The translations under genes and the position numbers were made by a program. From positions 1 through 64,000 of IMG/VR virus record IMGVR_UViG_3300025646_000031: a stretch of DNA of 64,000 bases; one strand, written 5' to 3'. Below are positions 43,146 through 52,710 of the stretch, in pieces. Each line of letters starts with the position of its first letter. Positions within the stretch are counted from its first letter, which is position 1. Source of the DNA: a virus. Below the pieces are notes generated by a model that saw only the letters and a program-made list of their open reading frames with translations, had not been told where the DNA came from and made no database searches.

Positions 43146-44721
43146 TCCAAAAAACGAAGGTTATCTTGGAAATACTCTGGTCAAAAGAGCTGGAGTTGAA
43201 ACCAAGTATACAGAAGAGGAAATGCAGGAATACTTAAAGTGTTCCCAAGAACCTGTTCACTTCATAGAAAATTACACTCAAATTATTTCACTAGATGAGG
43301 GGTTAGTGCCGTTTACTCTTCGTGGATATCAAGAAGCATTAATAGATCATTACAACACTAATCGTTTTAATGTTGTTCTTGCAAGTAGACAGAGTGGTAA
43401 GTCTATAACATCTTGTGCATACCTACTGTGGTTTTTATTGTTTCATCCAGAAGTAACAGTTGCTGTTCTTGCCAACAAAGGTGCAATTGCAAGAGAGATG
43501 ATCGCAAGGATCGTAACCATGTTAGAGTCTGTTCCTTTCTTTCTACAACCTGGTGTTAAGATACTTAACAAAGGAAGTATTGAATTCGCAAACGATTCTA
43601 AAATAGTTGCAGCTGCAACATCATCTAGTTCGATTCGTGGTATGTCAATAAATTTATTATATCTCGATGAGTTTGCATTCGTTGAGGGTGCAGAAGAGTT
43701 CTATACATCAACTTATCCTGTAGTCACATCAGGTAAAGATTCAAAGGTTATTATTACATCTACTGCAAATGGTGTTGGTAATATGTTCTACAAGATATAT
43801 CAGTCTGCTGTTCATAATCAATCAGAGTACAAACATTTTACAATCAACTGGTTTGATGTGCCAGGCAGAGATGAAGAATGGAAAAAACAAACTATTGCAA
43901 ACACTTCGGAAGCACAATTTGAACAAGAATATGGTAACAGTTTCTTAGGAACAGGTAACACACTTGTGAATGCAGACACATTATTAGGAATGAGGACAAG
44001 AGAACCAGAGTATGTTCAGAACTCATTTAAATTATATGAAAAACCACAAGAGGGTCATGTATATGTATGTACTGTTGATGTGTCAAAAGGTCGTGGTTTA
44101 GACTATTCGACATTTAGTATTTTTGATACTTCTGTACAACCTTTCAAACAAGTTGCAACATATAGAGACAATATGATCAGTCCTATGTTGTTTCCAGACA
44201 TCATAAATAAGTATTGTAAACCATATAATGATGCATTAGTTTTAGTTGAAAACAATGCAGAAGGCGCTATGGTTGCTACACAATTACATTATGATATTGA
44301 ATATCCAAATGTTTTCACACAAGGACAACTGAAAGCAGAAGATATTGGTATCACAATGACTAAAAAGATAAAAAGAATTGGTTGTTCTACACTAAAAGAA
44401 CTAACAGAAGAAAATAGATTGGAGTTAGTAGATAGAGAAACTATCACAGAATTGATGACTTTTGTTTCAAAGGGAAACACCTTTGAAGCAGATAGAGGTT
44501 TTCATGATGATTGTGTAATGAATTGTGTATTATTTTCATGGTTTGTAACCACTGAATATTTCACACATTTAACAGATAAATTAGTAAAAAATTTATTATA
44601 TTCGGAACAACAGAAACAAATTGTTGAAGATATAGTTCCAGCAGGTATTTTTGATTATCAGAGAGAAGAATCATTTGTTGATCCTAATGGTGATAGATGG
44701 TTTATTGATGTTGTTGAATAA
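43138..44721 (+). CDS. gp17: Large terminase subunit gp17
   Basis: 527 residues (T4 610). ATPase: Walker A 'LASRQSGKSI' (about 81-90), Walker B 'LLYLDEFAF' (173-181) with the catalytic Glu, and coupling motif 'ITSTANG' (206-212). Nuclease: 'TVDVSKGRGLDYSTF' with Asp314, then 'VENNAEG' and 'HDDCVM' acidic residues of the RNase H-like fold. It is the DNA packaging motor and headful cutter. No intein is visible, unlike some T4-like terminases. Confidence 0.96.
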   Translation: MVNPKNEGYLGNTLVKRAGVETKYTEEEMQEYLKCSQEPVHFIENYTQIISLDEGLVPFTLRGYQEALIDHYNTNRFNVVLASRQSGKSITSCAYLLWFLLFHPEVTVAVLANKGAIAREMIARIVTMLESVPFFLQPGVKILNKGSIEFANDSKIVAAATSSSSIRGMSINLLYLDEFAFVEGAEEFYTSTYPVVTSGKDSKVIITSTANGVGNMFYKIYQSAVHNQSEYKHFTINWFDVPGRDEEWKKQTIANTSEAQFEQEYGNSFLGTGNTLVNADTLLGMRTREPEYVQNSFKLYEKPQEGHVYVCTVDVSKGRGLDYSTFSIFDTSVQPFKQVATYRDNMISPMLFPDIINKYCKPYNDALVLVENNAEGAMVATQLHYDIEYPNVFTQGQLKAEDIGITMTKKIKRIGCSTLKELTEENRLELVDRETITELMTFVSKGNTFEADRGFHDDCVMNCVLFSWFVTTEYFTHLTDKLVKNLLYSEQQKQIVEDIVPAGIFDYQREESFVDPNGDRWFIDVVE

Positions 44722-44729
44722 TGATAGAT

Positions 44730-44737
44730 TATAAATA
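44730..44737 (+). promoter_or_regulatory. gp18: T4-type late promoter for the tail operon
   Basis: Exact TATAAATA 41 nt before the gp18 ATG; an AGGAGA ribosome site follows. Confidence 0.72.
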
Positions 44738-44778
44738 AAACCGTAAAACAAAACTTTTTACATTAACAGGAGAAAAGT

Positions 44779-46773
44779 ATGGCATTTCAAGTATCACCAG
44801 GCGTACAAGTCAGCGAAATAGACTTGACAAATGTTGTGCCTGCAGTATCAAGCACTACAGGTGCTTTCGCAGGTACTTTCAAATGGGGCCCTGTTGATGA
44901 AGTAGTAACAGTTTCAGACGCTAAAGGTTTGGTAGATGAGTTCTTTTCACCTGCAAACACAAATGCTGGAGCTGAAGACTTTTATTCAGCAGAAGCATTC
45001 TTGAAATACGGTTCATCATTAAGGGTAATTAGAATTAACTCAACTGGTTTGTATAGTGCAAACCAAGGCGGAAATTCAACAACACTTCTTAAGAATGAAA
45101 GCGAATACGAATCAACATACCAAGACGGTTCACAAAATGCAACCGTTGGTACATTCGTAGCAAGATATGCAGGTGCCTTAGGAAACTCATTAAAAGTTTC
45201 AGTATGTGCTTCATCCGATGCTTATTTTAACGATAGTGTAACTGCTGTAAACAATCCTTCTAATGAAGCTGCAGGACAATCAGTCATCACAGTAGATGAT
45301 GGTTCTGTGTTTACAGTAAGAGATATCATTAAGTTTGCTGGACATGATACAAAATATCGTGTTACAAACATTGATACTAACGATATCACTATTCAAGCAT
45401 TAGGCGAACCTACAGGCACTGGTCTAACAACAACAGTTAACGATAATACTAATATTGATAGATACTGGGAGTTCTACAATTTATTTGATAGAGCACCAGG
45501 AACATCTGCTTCAGCAACAGCCGCTGGCGGTTCTGCTGACGAAATACATATTGTTGTCGTAGACGAAGACGGTACAATTACTGGAACTAAAAACCAAGTT
45601 TTAGAGATTCATGGTTTTGTATCTTTAGCATCCGACGCTAAAGATTCAGTAGGTAATTCAAATTATTATAAAAAGGTTTTAGAAAGAGATTCTAAATGGA
45701 TTTGGTGGACAGGTCACTCAACAAACATGATGGCTTCTGCAACTGCAGATGTAACTCACACAGATTCAGCATCTAGTGCTTTTTCAAGACCTTCAACTCC
45801 AGAAAATTCATCACTAAGTGGTGGTGCAGACGGCAGATCCCCAACTGCTGCTCAAAAATATGGAGCATGGAACACACATTTTGCAGATGCAGAAACAACA
45901 GACATATCAATTCTAATCGTTGGTTCTACAAGAACAGACAACGGTTCAGGTACAGATCAAGATGTAGTTGCAGATCACAACACAATTGTGAATCAGGCAA
46001 TACAACTTTGTGAAACTAGAAAAGATTGTATGGTGGTTGTTTCACCAAGAAGATCATCTGTAGTAAATGTAACATCTGAATCAACACAATTATCAAATGT
46101 TCTCGCAGATTACGCTTCAGTAACTTCAAGTTCATATGCAGTGTTGGATTCAGGTTGGGTGTATCAGTACGATAGATTCAATGATCGATATGTTTGGGTA
46201 CCAGGTAACGCTCACACAGCGGGTATCATGGCAAGATCAGACTTATTAAGAGACCCATGGTTCTCACCTGCTGGTTTCTCAAGAGGTCAATACTTAGGTA
46301 TTACTAAACTTGCTTTCAATCCAAAACAAGCAAGTAGAGATGACTTATATCGTGCAAGAGTTAACCCAATCGTTACATTCCCAGGTCAAGGAACAGTATT
46401 GTTCGGCGACAAAACAGCATTAACAACACCTTCAGCATTTGATAGAATCAATGTCAGAAGACTGTTTATTGTATTAGAGAAAGCAATTGCAACAGCTGCT
46501 AAAGCACAACTCTTTGAATTCAACGATGCATTCACAAGAGCACAATTTAGAGCTGCAGTAGAACCTTTCCTAAGAGATGTAAAAAACAGAAGAGGTCTTG
46601 TAGATTTCTCAGTTTTATGTGATGAAACAAATAACACAGATACAGTCATTGACAGAAACGAATTTGTTTGTTCAATCTTTGTAAAACCTGCAAGATCAAT
46701 CAACTATATAACTTTAAACTTTATAGCTGCAAGAAGTGGTGTAGAGTTTGAAGAAATCTACGGAGCAGTTTAA
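44779..46773 (+). CDS. gp18: Tail sheath protein gp18
   Basis: 664 residues (T4 659). 'SPGVQVSEIDLTNVVPAVSS' with 'GAFAGTFKWGPVDE' at the N-terminus and 'SIFVKPARSINYITLNFIAA' at the C-terminus are the conserved core strands that weave sheath subunits together. The middle ('WVPGNAHTAGIMARSDLLRD') is the sheath body. It contracts to drive the tube through the host envelope. It has the AGGAG ribosome site and late promoter of a highly expressed gene. Confidence 0.96.
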   Translation: MAFQVSPGVQVSEIDLTNVVPAVSSTTGAFAGTFKWGPVDEVVTVSDAKGLVDEFFSPANTNAGAEDFYSAEAFLKYGSSLRVIRINSTGLYSANQGGNSTTLLKNESEYESTYQDGSQNATVGTFVARYAGALGNSLKVSVCASSDAYFNDSVTAVNNPSNEAAGQSVITVDDGSVFTVRDIIKFAGHDTKYRVTNIDTNDITIQALGEPTGTGLTTTVNDNTNIDRYWEFYNLFDRAPGTSASATAAGGSADEIHIVVVDEDGTITGTKNQVLEIHGFVSLASDAKDSVGNSNYYKKVLERDSKWIWWTGHSTNMMASATADVTHTDSASSAFSRPSTPENSSLSGGADGRSPTAAQKYGAWNTHFADAETTDISILIVGSTRTDNGSGTDQDVVADHNTIVNQAIQLCETRKDCMVVVSPRRSSVVNVTSESTQLSNVLADYASVTSSSYAVLDSGWVYQYDRFNDRYVWVPGNAHTAGIMARSDLLRDPWFSPAGFSRGQYLGITKLAFNPKQASRDDLYRARVNPIVTFPGQGTVLFGDKTALTTPSAFDRINVRRLFIVLEKAIATAAKAQLFEFNDAFTRAQFRAAVEPFLRDVKNRRGLVDFSVLCDETNNTDTVIDRNEFVCSIFVKPARSINYITLNFIAARSGVEFEEIYGAV

Positions 46774-46785
46774 CAGGAGTAAACA

Positions 46786-47286
46786 ATGGCAAGTATAGAT
46801 CAATTTAAAGCACAACTAATCGGAGGTGGACCAAGATCCAACCGATTTAGAGTATTCATTCCTAGAACAGGAAATAGAATCGAATTCTTGTGTTCAGCTG
46901 CTCAGATTCCTGCTGCTGATATTGGCGAGGTTAAAGTTAAATGGATGGGCAATGAATTAAAAATGCCTGGTGACAGAACATTCGCAGATTGGACTGTCAC
47001 AATCATTAACGACATAGAATTCTCAGCCAGAACAGCATTAGAATTGTGGCAAGGTGAAATAGTCGGTTATGGTGACTCTCAAGGTTCTACATCTTTAGAC
47101 TTTATGGTCGACAGAGCATATGTTGAACAGTTAGACAAATCAGATGCAGTATTAGCAAGATATGAATTCTTCAATATGTGGCCAAAAACTATTGCAGCTA
47201 TCTCTCTCAGTTATGAAACTGGTGCTGATGCAGTGCAAACATTTGAGGCTACATTCGCTTTCTCACATTGGGAAAGAGTACTTTAA
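46786..47286 (+). CDS. gp19: Tail tube protein gp19
   Basis: 166 residues (T4 163). 'DQFKAQLIGGGPRSNRFRVF', 'CSAAQIPAADIGEVKVKWMG' and 'GDRTFADWTVTIIND' are tube-fold signatures, closing with 'YETGADAVQTFEATFAFSHW'. It builds the inner tube. CAGGAG upstream; 12 nt after gp18, as in T4. Confidence 0.95.
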   Translation: MASIDQFKAQLIGGGPRSNRFRVFIPRTGNRIEFLCSAAQIPAADIGEVKVKWMGNELKMPGDRTFADWTVTIINDIEFSARTALELWQGEIVGYGDSQGSTSLDFMVDRAYVEQLDKSDAVLARYEFFNMWPKTIAAISLSYETGADAVQTFEATFAFSHWERVL

Positions 47287-47297
47287 TTAGTGAGAAA

Positions 47298-47317
47298 TAA
47301 CACCCTATAAGGTGTTA
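47298..47317 (+). other. gp20: Hairpin fused to the gp20 late promoter
   Basis: TAACACC (47298-47304) and GGTGTTA (47311-47317) form a 7-bp stem with a 6-nt loop. Its 3' arm shares two bases with the TATAAATA box. There is no T tract, so it is a poor terminator. Similar AACA..TGTTATA hairpins occur at 53531-53546 and 56617-56633. Confidence 0.5.
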
Positions 47318-47323
47318 TAAATA
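47316..47323 (+). promoter_or_regulatory. gp20: T4-type late promoter for gp20, leaderless configuration
   Basis: Exact TATAAATA followed by AAATT and the gp20 ATG: a 5 nt gap and no Shine-Dalgarno. Confidence 0.65.
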
Positions 47324-47328
47324 AAATT

Positions 47329-48864
47329 ATGGAATTATTCGGGTTTGAAATCACTCGTAAGAGGGATGAACTAAGAGCAACTGAGGTCGCTAAGGCGCCC
47401 TCATTTGTTCCACCTGTCGATGATGACGGCACTCCTGTCATACAATCGCAACCAGGCGGTTTTATTACAGGAGGTGCATATGGTTCATACATTGACATGG
47501 AAGGTGGTATTAAGAATGAGGCAGAACTCATTCGAAGATACCGAGAAACTTCTTTAATTCCTGAAGTTGATTCAGCGATTGAAGATATTGTTAATGAGTG
47601 TATCACTTCTGATAGTTCAGATAGGATAGTATCACTCGATCTCAGAGATGTGAAACTCTCTGATAGTATCAAGTCAAAGATACAAGATGAGTTTTACCAT
47701 ATCCTAAACATAATGAAGTTCAATCAGAACTCTCATGAACTCTTCAGAAAATGGTACATAGATGGAAGAATTTACTTTCATAAAGTTGTTGACAGTAAAA
47801 GACCTAAAGCAGGTATTGTCGACTTAAGAAATGTTGATCCTATAAAGATCAAAAAGGTCCGTAATATAGAAAAGGAAAGAGATCCAAAGACTAAGGTCGA
47901 AAGGATCAAGAAAATAGAAGAGTTTTATCTCTTCAACGATAAAGGTTTTGATAAGTCTGGTTCAGGCGAGGGTAATACCGTCAAAATCGCACCTGAGGCA
48001 GTATGTTACACTACTTCAGGTTTACTTGACTACACTAAGAATGTAGTAGTTGGGTATCTGCATAAGGCATTGAAGACTGCAAATCAGTTATCAATGATAG
48101 AAGATGCACTTGTTATCTATAGGATTTCAAGGGCACCTGAAAGAAGAATTTTCTACATTGATGTAGGTAACCTTCCAAAGGCAAAGGCAGAACAATATCT
48201 TGCAGATACAATGAACAGGTATAGAAATAAACTTGTTTATAATGCACAGACAGGTGAGATCAAAGATGATCGTAAACACATGTCTATGTTAGAAGATTTT
48301 TGGTTACCACGAAGAGAAGGTGGTAGAGGTACAGAGATCACTACTTTGCCAGGTGGGCAAAACTTAGATGATATCGCAGATATAGAGTACTTCAAAAAGA
48401 AACTATATCATGCATTGAATGTACCATTCTCTAGAATGGAATCAGATAACGGATTCAATATGGGTCGTACATCTGAGATTACTAGAGACGAATTGAAGTT
48501 TAATAAATTTACTAATAGACTTCAGAAAAAATTTGCAAGAGTATTTGTTGACATTCTTAGAACTCAATTGATACTCAAAGAGATTGTAAGTGGTGAAGAA
48601 TTTGATGAAGTTAAGGACTATTTACAATTTGATTTTGCAACCGACAACCATTTTACAGAGTTGAAGGATGCAGAAATACTTAGAGAAAGAGTTGATACTC
48701 TAAATTCTCTAGGTGATTTTGTCGGTAAATACTACTCACATGAATATGTAAGAAAGTATGTACTAAGACAAACAGAAGATGAAATTAAGATCATTGACGC
48801 TCAGATCGAACAAGAAAAAGAATCAGGCGGAAATGAAAAAGAAGATGAATTTGGTGGATTTTAG
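47329..48864 (+). CDS. gp20: Portal protein gp20
   Basis: 511 residues (T4 524). 'ELIRRYRETSLIPEVDSAIE', 'SDRIVSLDLRDVKLSDSIKS', 'FRKWYIDGRIYFHKVVD' and 'EDFWLPRREGGRGTEITTLP' are the classic gp20 motifs used as marine T4-like markers. It is the dodecameric DNA gate and head nucleator. Its start is set by the conserved N-terminus even though no Shine-Dalgarno is present. Confidence 0.96.
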   Translation: MELFGFEITRKRDELRATEVAKAPSFVPPVDDDGTPVIQSQPGGFITGGAYGSYIDMEGGIKNEAELIRRYRETSLIPEVDSAIEDIVNECITSDSSDRIVSLDLRDVKLSDSIKSKIQDEFYHILNIMKFNQNSHELFRKWYIDGRIYFHKVVDSKRPKAGIVDLRNVDPIKIKKVRNIEKERDPKTKVERIKKIEEFYLFNDKGFDKSGSGEGNTVKIAPEAVCYTTSGLLDYTKNVVVGYLHKALKTANQLSMIEDALVIYRISRAPERRIFYIDVGNLPKAKAEQYLADTMNRYRNKLVYNAQTGEIKDDRKHMSMLEDFWLPRREGGRGTEITTLPGGQNLDDIADIEYFKKKLYHALNVPFSRMESDNGFNMGRTSEITRDELKFNKFTNRLQKKFARVFVDILRTQLILKEIVSGEEFDEVKDYLQFDFATDNHFTELKDAEILRERVDTLNSLGDFVGKYYSHEYVRKYVLRQTEDEIKIIDAQIEQEKESGGNEKEDEFGGF

Positions 48865-48873
48865 GAGTAAACC

Positions 48874-49044
48874 ATGAGTGAAATAAGTAAACAAATAGTA
48901 GATCAAATCGCTAATAAAGAATTTAGTGATGCAAAAGATTCAATCTTTCAAGGTCTACACAAAGCAGCTGCTGATACAGTAGACATGAAAAGAGTCGAAA
49001 TGTCAACAGATTGGATGAACAAAGAAAAGGAAACTGAAAAGTAA
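48874..49044 (+). CDS. Small prohead-core candidate in gp67 position
   Basis: 56 residues, ATG at 48874 with GGAG upstream, ending in TAATG shared with the next gene. Helical and charged: 'SKQIVDQIANKEFSDAKDSI' and 'KRVEMSTDWMNKEKE'. In T4, genes 67 and 68 (prohead core proteins) lie between 20 and 21, exactly this slot. No sequence recognition beyond size, charge and place. Confidence 0.6.
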   Translation: MSEISKQIVDQIANKEFSDAKDSIFQGLHKAAADTVDMKRVEMSTDWMNKEKETEK

Positions 49045-49343
49045 TGAAAACTTTCCAACAAATGAGTAGAGAATTGTCTGAAGCAAAAATGAAATTGCCT
49101 TCTGGTCATAAAGAACTCAAAACAGAATTAGTTAAAGTTGGGAGTAAAACATACGAATTGGTCTTTTCACAAAAAGGCAGTAAAGTACATGTCTTTTTAG
49201 ATGGTATGGATACAGGTGAAGAATATAGAGATTTAAAAACTGCAGAGAAAGAAACAAAAAATATCAAAGCAGTTTTAAAACAAATGGGAGAAGATTTCTC
49301 ATTTGAAGAATTCAAGGAGATTTTCAATGAAACTAATATCTGA
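49044..49343 (+). CDS. Small protein in gp68 position
   Basis: 99 residues; start overlaps the previous stop and end overlaps gp21 by 17 nt. An N-terminal helix ('FQQMSRELSEAKMKLPSGHK') leads to a strand pair ('SKTYELVFSQKGSKVHVFLD') and a C-terminal acidic helix. The N-terminus resembles short peptides found at the start of prohead-associated proteins. By position it is a gp68-like prohead core component, low certainty. Confidence 0.55.
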   Translation: MKTFQQMSRELSEAKMKLPSGHKELKTELVKVGSKTYELVFSQKGSKVHVFLDGMDTGEEYRDLKTAEKETKNIKAVLKQMGEDFSFEEFKEIFNETNI

Positions 49344-49980
49344 ATTTAACGACTACGAAGTTTCACCAGTTATTGTAGAACAAAACGAAAAGGGCGAGAA
49401 AGAATACTTTATCGAAGGCATCTTCATGCAATCTGAAATCAAAAACAGAAACGGTAGAGTTTACCCCAAAAATATCATGGAGAAAGAAGTCAATCGTTAC
49501 AGAGAACAATTCATTGACAAGAAAAGGGCATTCGGAGAGTTAGGACATCCTGAAGGCCCAACAATCAATTTAGACAGAGTATCCCATTTGATAACATCTT
49601 TAGAAGAAGATGGTAACAATTTCGTGGGAAGAGCAAAGATTTTATCAACACCCAACGGTCAGATTGTCAGAAATCTGATCAATGACGGTGCAAAACTTGG
49701 TGTATCATCTAGAGGTCTAGGTTCACTAGAACAAAAGGGTGATGCTCAATATGTAAAAGGCGATTTTCAGTTGGCAACTGCCGCTGATATCGTTGCGGAT
49801 CCTTCTGCACCTGAGGCCTTCGTTGAAGGAATCATGGAAGGAGTAGAGTGGATATATGAAAATGGTATTCTAAAAGCACGAAGTGCAGAGAAAATGAGAG
49901 ATGAACTCTTATCTGCAAAGAAAGTCAAATTAGAAGAAACCAAACTGAAGTTATGGAAACAGTTCGTTGAGAACTTATAA
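49327..49980 (+). CDS. gp21: Prohead core protease gp21
   Basis: 217 residues from the ATG at 49327 (AAGGAG upstream); an in-frame codon at 49303 lies inside the previous gene. T4 gp21 has 212. 'EIKNRNGRVYPKNIMEKEVN', 'FGELGHPEGPTINLDRVSHL' with the catalytic His74, and 'LGVSSRGLGSL' with the Ser127/128 nucleophile region define the herpesvirus-type serine protease fold. It matures gp22, gp23 and core proteins after head assembly. Confidence 0.94.
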   Translation: MKLISEFNDYEVSPVIVEQNEKGEKEYFIEGIFMQSEIKNRNGRVYPKNIMEKEVNRYREQFIDKKRAFGELGHPEGPTINLDRVSHLITSLEEDGNNFVGRAKILSTPNGQIVRNLINDGAKLGVSSRGLGSLEQKGDAQYVKGDFQLATAADIVADPSAPEAFVEGIMEGVEWIYENGILKARSAEKMRDELLSAKKVKLEETKLKLWKQFVENL

Positions 49981-49982
49981 CA

Positions 49983-49990
49983 TATAAATA
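49983..49990 (+). promoter_or_regulatory. gp22: T4-type late promoter for gp22-gp23
   Basis: Exact TATAAATA, 30 nt before the gp22 ATG; CAGGAGA ribosome site. Confidence 0.72.
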
Positions 49991-50020
49991 AATAATAGAA
50001 AACTCAAACAGGAGAAAAGT

Positions 50021-51355
50021 ATGGCAGAGTTAGATAAAAACCTAAAAGCAATTGGAGAGGCACAACAGCCTGATTCAAATGCTGAGAAAGGTGACAAAGT
50101 AGCTCCAAAACAAGGTTCGAGTGATGCTGAATCAGTAAATGTTTCAGGTAAAGCTCCAGTCGTCAAACCTGAAGAAAATCCTGTTGACAAAGCTGTCGAT
50201 GCCGTTCATAAGGCAGAAGACGAAACTAAACCTGTCAAAGATGCAGTTAACAAATTATCTGCACCTGCTGAGAAAGGTTCAAAGTTAAAAGAAGATGAAG
50301 ATTCAGATGAAGTCAAACTTTCTAAAATGGAATCCATCAAGGCTGTCGTCAACACTATGAAGGATATGACTAAGGAAGAACTTCTAAAAACTTTTGGTCA
50401 AATATCAGAAGAAGAAGTTGACGAATCCTTGACTAAAGCAGAAGTCGCCAGAAAAATCGTTGAAACTTTAAAAGGTATGGACGAAGCAGATGTTGCTAAG
50501 TTCGCTGAAGGTTGGATGAAAAAAGGCGAAGAAGAGGAAGAAGAGGAAGAAGAACATGAATCAGTTAAAGAAGAAACTGAAAATTCTTCCGAAGTTGAAT
50601 CTTCACTAGTTGAGATTGAAGTAGAAGACGACCTCAATGCAATCTCAGAAGCACTCGAATTATCAAAAGAGAATGCTGAGAAAGCAAGAACAATCTTTAA
50701 AGCGGCTGTTCAATCTAAAGTAAAAGAAATTAAAGAATCTTTAGAATCTCAGTATTCAGAAGAATTGAAAACCTCAGTAGAAAAAGTTAAAGCTGATCTA
50801 TCAGAAGCTGTAGACAAGTATCTATCTTATTGTGCAGAAGAGTGGACGAAAGAAAACGAACTCGCAATCGAAAGAGGTTTGAGATCAGAAATGACTGAAA
50901 ACTTTATCGAAGGACTAAAAACATTGTTCGTAGAACATTATGTTGATGTACCAGAAGACAAGTATGATGTTATTGATGAACTCGCAAATCGTCTCGATGA
51001 GATGGAAGCAAAACTTGACAGTGAAGTCCAAAAAAATATGGAAATAACTGAAGAGAACGACCAACTCAAAAGAGGTAACATTGTGAGACAGGCAGGTGAA
51101 GACCTAACTGAATCACAAAGAGAAAAACTAAATTCTCTATCAGAAGGAGTAGACTTCAAAGATGCAGAAGATTTCGCAGAGAAAATTTCTGAAATCAAAG
51201 AAGCTTATTTCCCTACAGAGAAAGAAACTATTGCTGAAGAAACTGTAGTAGAAGAAGGTACAGGAAGTTTTGAAGATGAAACATCTGAAAAAACTTACTC
51301 ACCTGAAATGAATCAGTATCTAAAAGCGGTTTCTAAATTAAAACCACTAAGTTAA
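50021..51355 (+). CDS. gp22: Prohead scaffold protein gp22
   Basis: 444 residues (T4 269), strongly acidic and helical. Residues 1-110 are a low-complexity Lys/Glu/Ala/Pro region. 'MTKEELLKTFGQISEEEVDE' and a nine-Glu run (about residue 170) precede the scaffold core 'ELSKENAEKARTIFKAAVQS', 'SEAVDKYLSYCAEEWTKENE' and 'AIERGLRSEMTENFIEGLKT', all typical of gp22. It forms the inner scaffold and is digested by gp21. The N-terminal extension is longer than in T4. Confidence 0.92.
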   Translation: MAELDKNLKAIGEAQQPDSNAEKGDKVAPKQGSSDAESVNVSGKAPVVKPEENPVDKAVDAVHKAEDETKPVKDAVNKLSAPAEKGSKLKEDEDSDEVKLSKMESIKAVVNTMKDMTKEELLKTFGQISEEEVDESLTKAEVARKIVETLKGMDEADVAKFAEGWMKKGEEEEEEEEEHESVKEETENSSEVESSLVEIEVEDDLNAISEALELSKENAEKARTIFKAAVQSKVKEIKESLESQYSEELKTSVEKVKADLSEAVDKYLSYCAEEWTKENELAIERGLRSEMTENFIEGLKTLFVEHYVDVPEDKYDVIDELANRLDEMEAKLDSEVQKNMEITEENDQLKRGNIVRQAGEDLTESQREKLNSLSEGVDFKDAEDFAEKISEIKEAYFPTEKETIAEETVVEEGTGSFEDETSEKTYSPEMNQYLKAVSKLKPLS

Positions 51356-51362
51356 TTTTAAA

Positions 51363-51379
51363 GGAGAAAATGTAAAATG
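51363..51379 (+). promoter_or_regulatory. gp23: gp23 ribosome site with an ATG-TAA start-stop element
   Basis: GGAG (51363-51366) is followed by ATG TAA (51370-51375) and then the true ATG at 51377. The authentic start lies 10 nt from the Shine-Dalgarno, and the start-stop codon pair only 3 nt. Confidence 0.45.
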
Positions 51380-52690
51380 TTCTTATCAGAAAATTTACAA
51401 CAAAAGTGGCAGCCTATTCTAGAGCACTCTGATCTTCCTGAGATCAAAGACAACTACAAGAAAGCTGTTACAGCAGTTATCCTCGAAAACCAAGAGAGAG
51501 CTTTATCAGAAGACAGAGCTACTCTTTCCGAGGCTGCACCTTTAAATGCTACTGGAAGTTCTGCAATCAATAATTGGGATCCAATTTTGATCTCATTAGT
51601 GAGAAGAGCTATGCCAAATCTCGTTGCATACGACATTTGCGGTGTTCAACCAATGACAGGTCCTACAGGTCTTATCTTTGCTATGAAAGCAAGATATAAC
51701 GACTATCCAACAGCTGGCCGTGAGAGTAAATCAGAAGCATTGTTTAACGAAGCTCGTTCAACATATTCTTCATCTGCTCAAACAACAACTGCTGGATTAG
51801 GTTCAGATCCTGTAAGTGATCCTTTTGATGCAACTGGTCCTGCCACCTATGCTGGTGATACAGGTTCAGGTATGTCAACAGCATCTGCCGAATCACTCGG
51901 TGATGCAGCTGGCAACCACTTTGCAGAAATGTCTTTCACAATCGAGAAAGCAACTGTCACAGCAAAATCCAGAGCACTTAAAGCTGAGTATACACTCGAA
52001 TTAGCACAAGACCTCAAAGCAATCCACGGTCTTGATGCAGAATCAGAATTAGCAAATATTCTTTCATCAGAAATTCTTGCTGAAATCAACAGAGAAGTCG
52101 TTAGAGAAGTAAACCTTCAAGCAAAAACTGGCGCTTCTGCAACATCAACACCAGGCACATTCAACTTAGATGTTGATGCAAATGGTAGATGGTCTGTTGA
52201 GAAATTCAAAGGATTGTTGTTCCAAATCGAAAGAGAATCAAATGTTATCGCTAAAGAAACAAGAAGAGGTAAAGGTAACTTTATCCTTTGTTCTTCAGAT
52301 GTAGCATCTGCTCTTTCAATGGCAGGCGTACTTGACTACGCTCCTGCTCTTTCAACTAACTTGAATGTTGACGATACTGGCAATACATTTGCTGGTCTTC
52401 TAAACGGAAGAGTTAAAGTTTACATCGACCCATATGCTGGTGTTGATTACTTGACAGTTGGATACAGAGGAAGCAACCCTTATGATGCAGGTCTTTTCTA
52501 CTGCCCATATGTTCCATTACAAATGGTCAGAGCTGTTGGTGAAAACACTTTCCAACCAAAAATCGGTTTCAAAACAAGATATGGAATGGTTCCAAACCCA
52601 TTCGTAACATCTTCACCTTTGAGCGCCGTTGCAGGTGGTCGTGGAAACAACCAATACTTCAGAAAGTTAGCTGTTTCAAACATTCTGTAA
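51377..52690 (+). CDS. gp23: Major capsid protein gp23
   Basis: 437 residues (T4 521). 'LVRRAMPNLVAYDICGVQPM' and 'TGPTGLIFAMKARY' are the universal gp23 markers, with 'AEMSFTIEKATVTAKSRALK' and 'FQPKIGFKTRYGMVPNPF' later. HK97 fold. Cleavage by gp21 would remove an N-terminal acidic helix (about 1-55). The expected insertion-domain region is short (residues about 125-175), which explains the shorter chain. A strong terminator follows. Confidence 0.97.
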   Translation: MFLSENLQQKWQPILEHSDLPEIKDNYKKAVTAVILENQERALSEDRATLSEAAPLNATGSSAINNWDPILISLVRRAMPNLVAYDICGVQPMTGPTGLIFAMKARYNDYPTAGRESKSEALFNEARSTYSSSAQTTTAGLGSDPVSDPFDATGPATYAGDTGSGMSTASAESLGDAAGNHFAEMSFTIEKATVTAKSRALKAEYTLELAQDLKAIHGLDAESELANILSSEILAEINREVVREVNLQAKTGASATSTPGTFNLDVDANGRWSVEKFKGLLFQIERESNVIAKETRRGKGNFILCSSDVASALSMAGVLDYAPALSTNLNVDDTGNTFAGLLNGRVKVYIDPYAGVDYLTVGYRGSNPYDAGLFYCPYVPLQMVRAVGENTFQPKIGFKTRYGMVPNPFVTSSPLSAVAGGRGNNQYFRKLAVSNIL

Positions 52691-52710
52691 GAATCTTACG
52701 ATTCGAACTA

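Noticed and set aside
43138-44721. Intein or split in gp17
   Set aside because: The ATPase and nuclease motifs are uninterrupted in one frame of normal length.
50398-50637. Minus-strand Ser-rich frame in gp22
   Set aside because: Complement of the Glu/Lys-rich scaffold codons; no independent signals.
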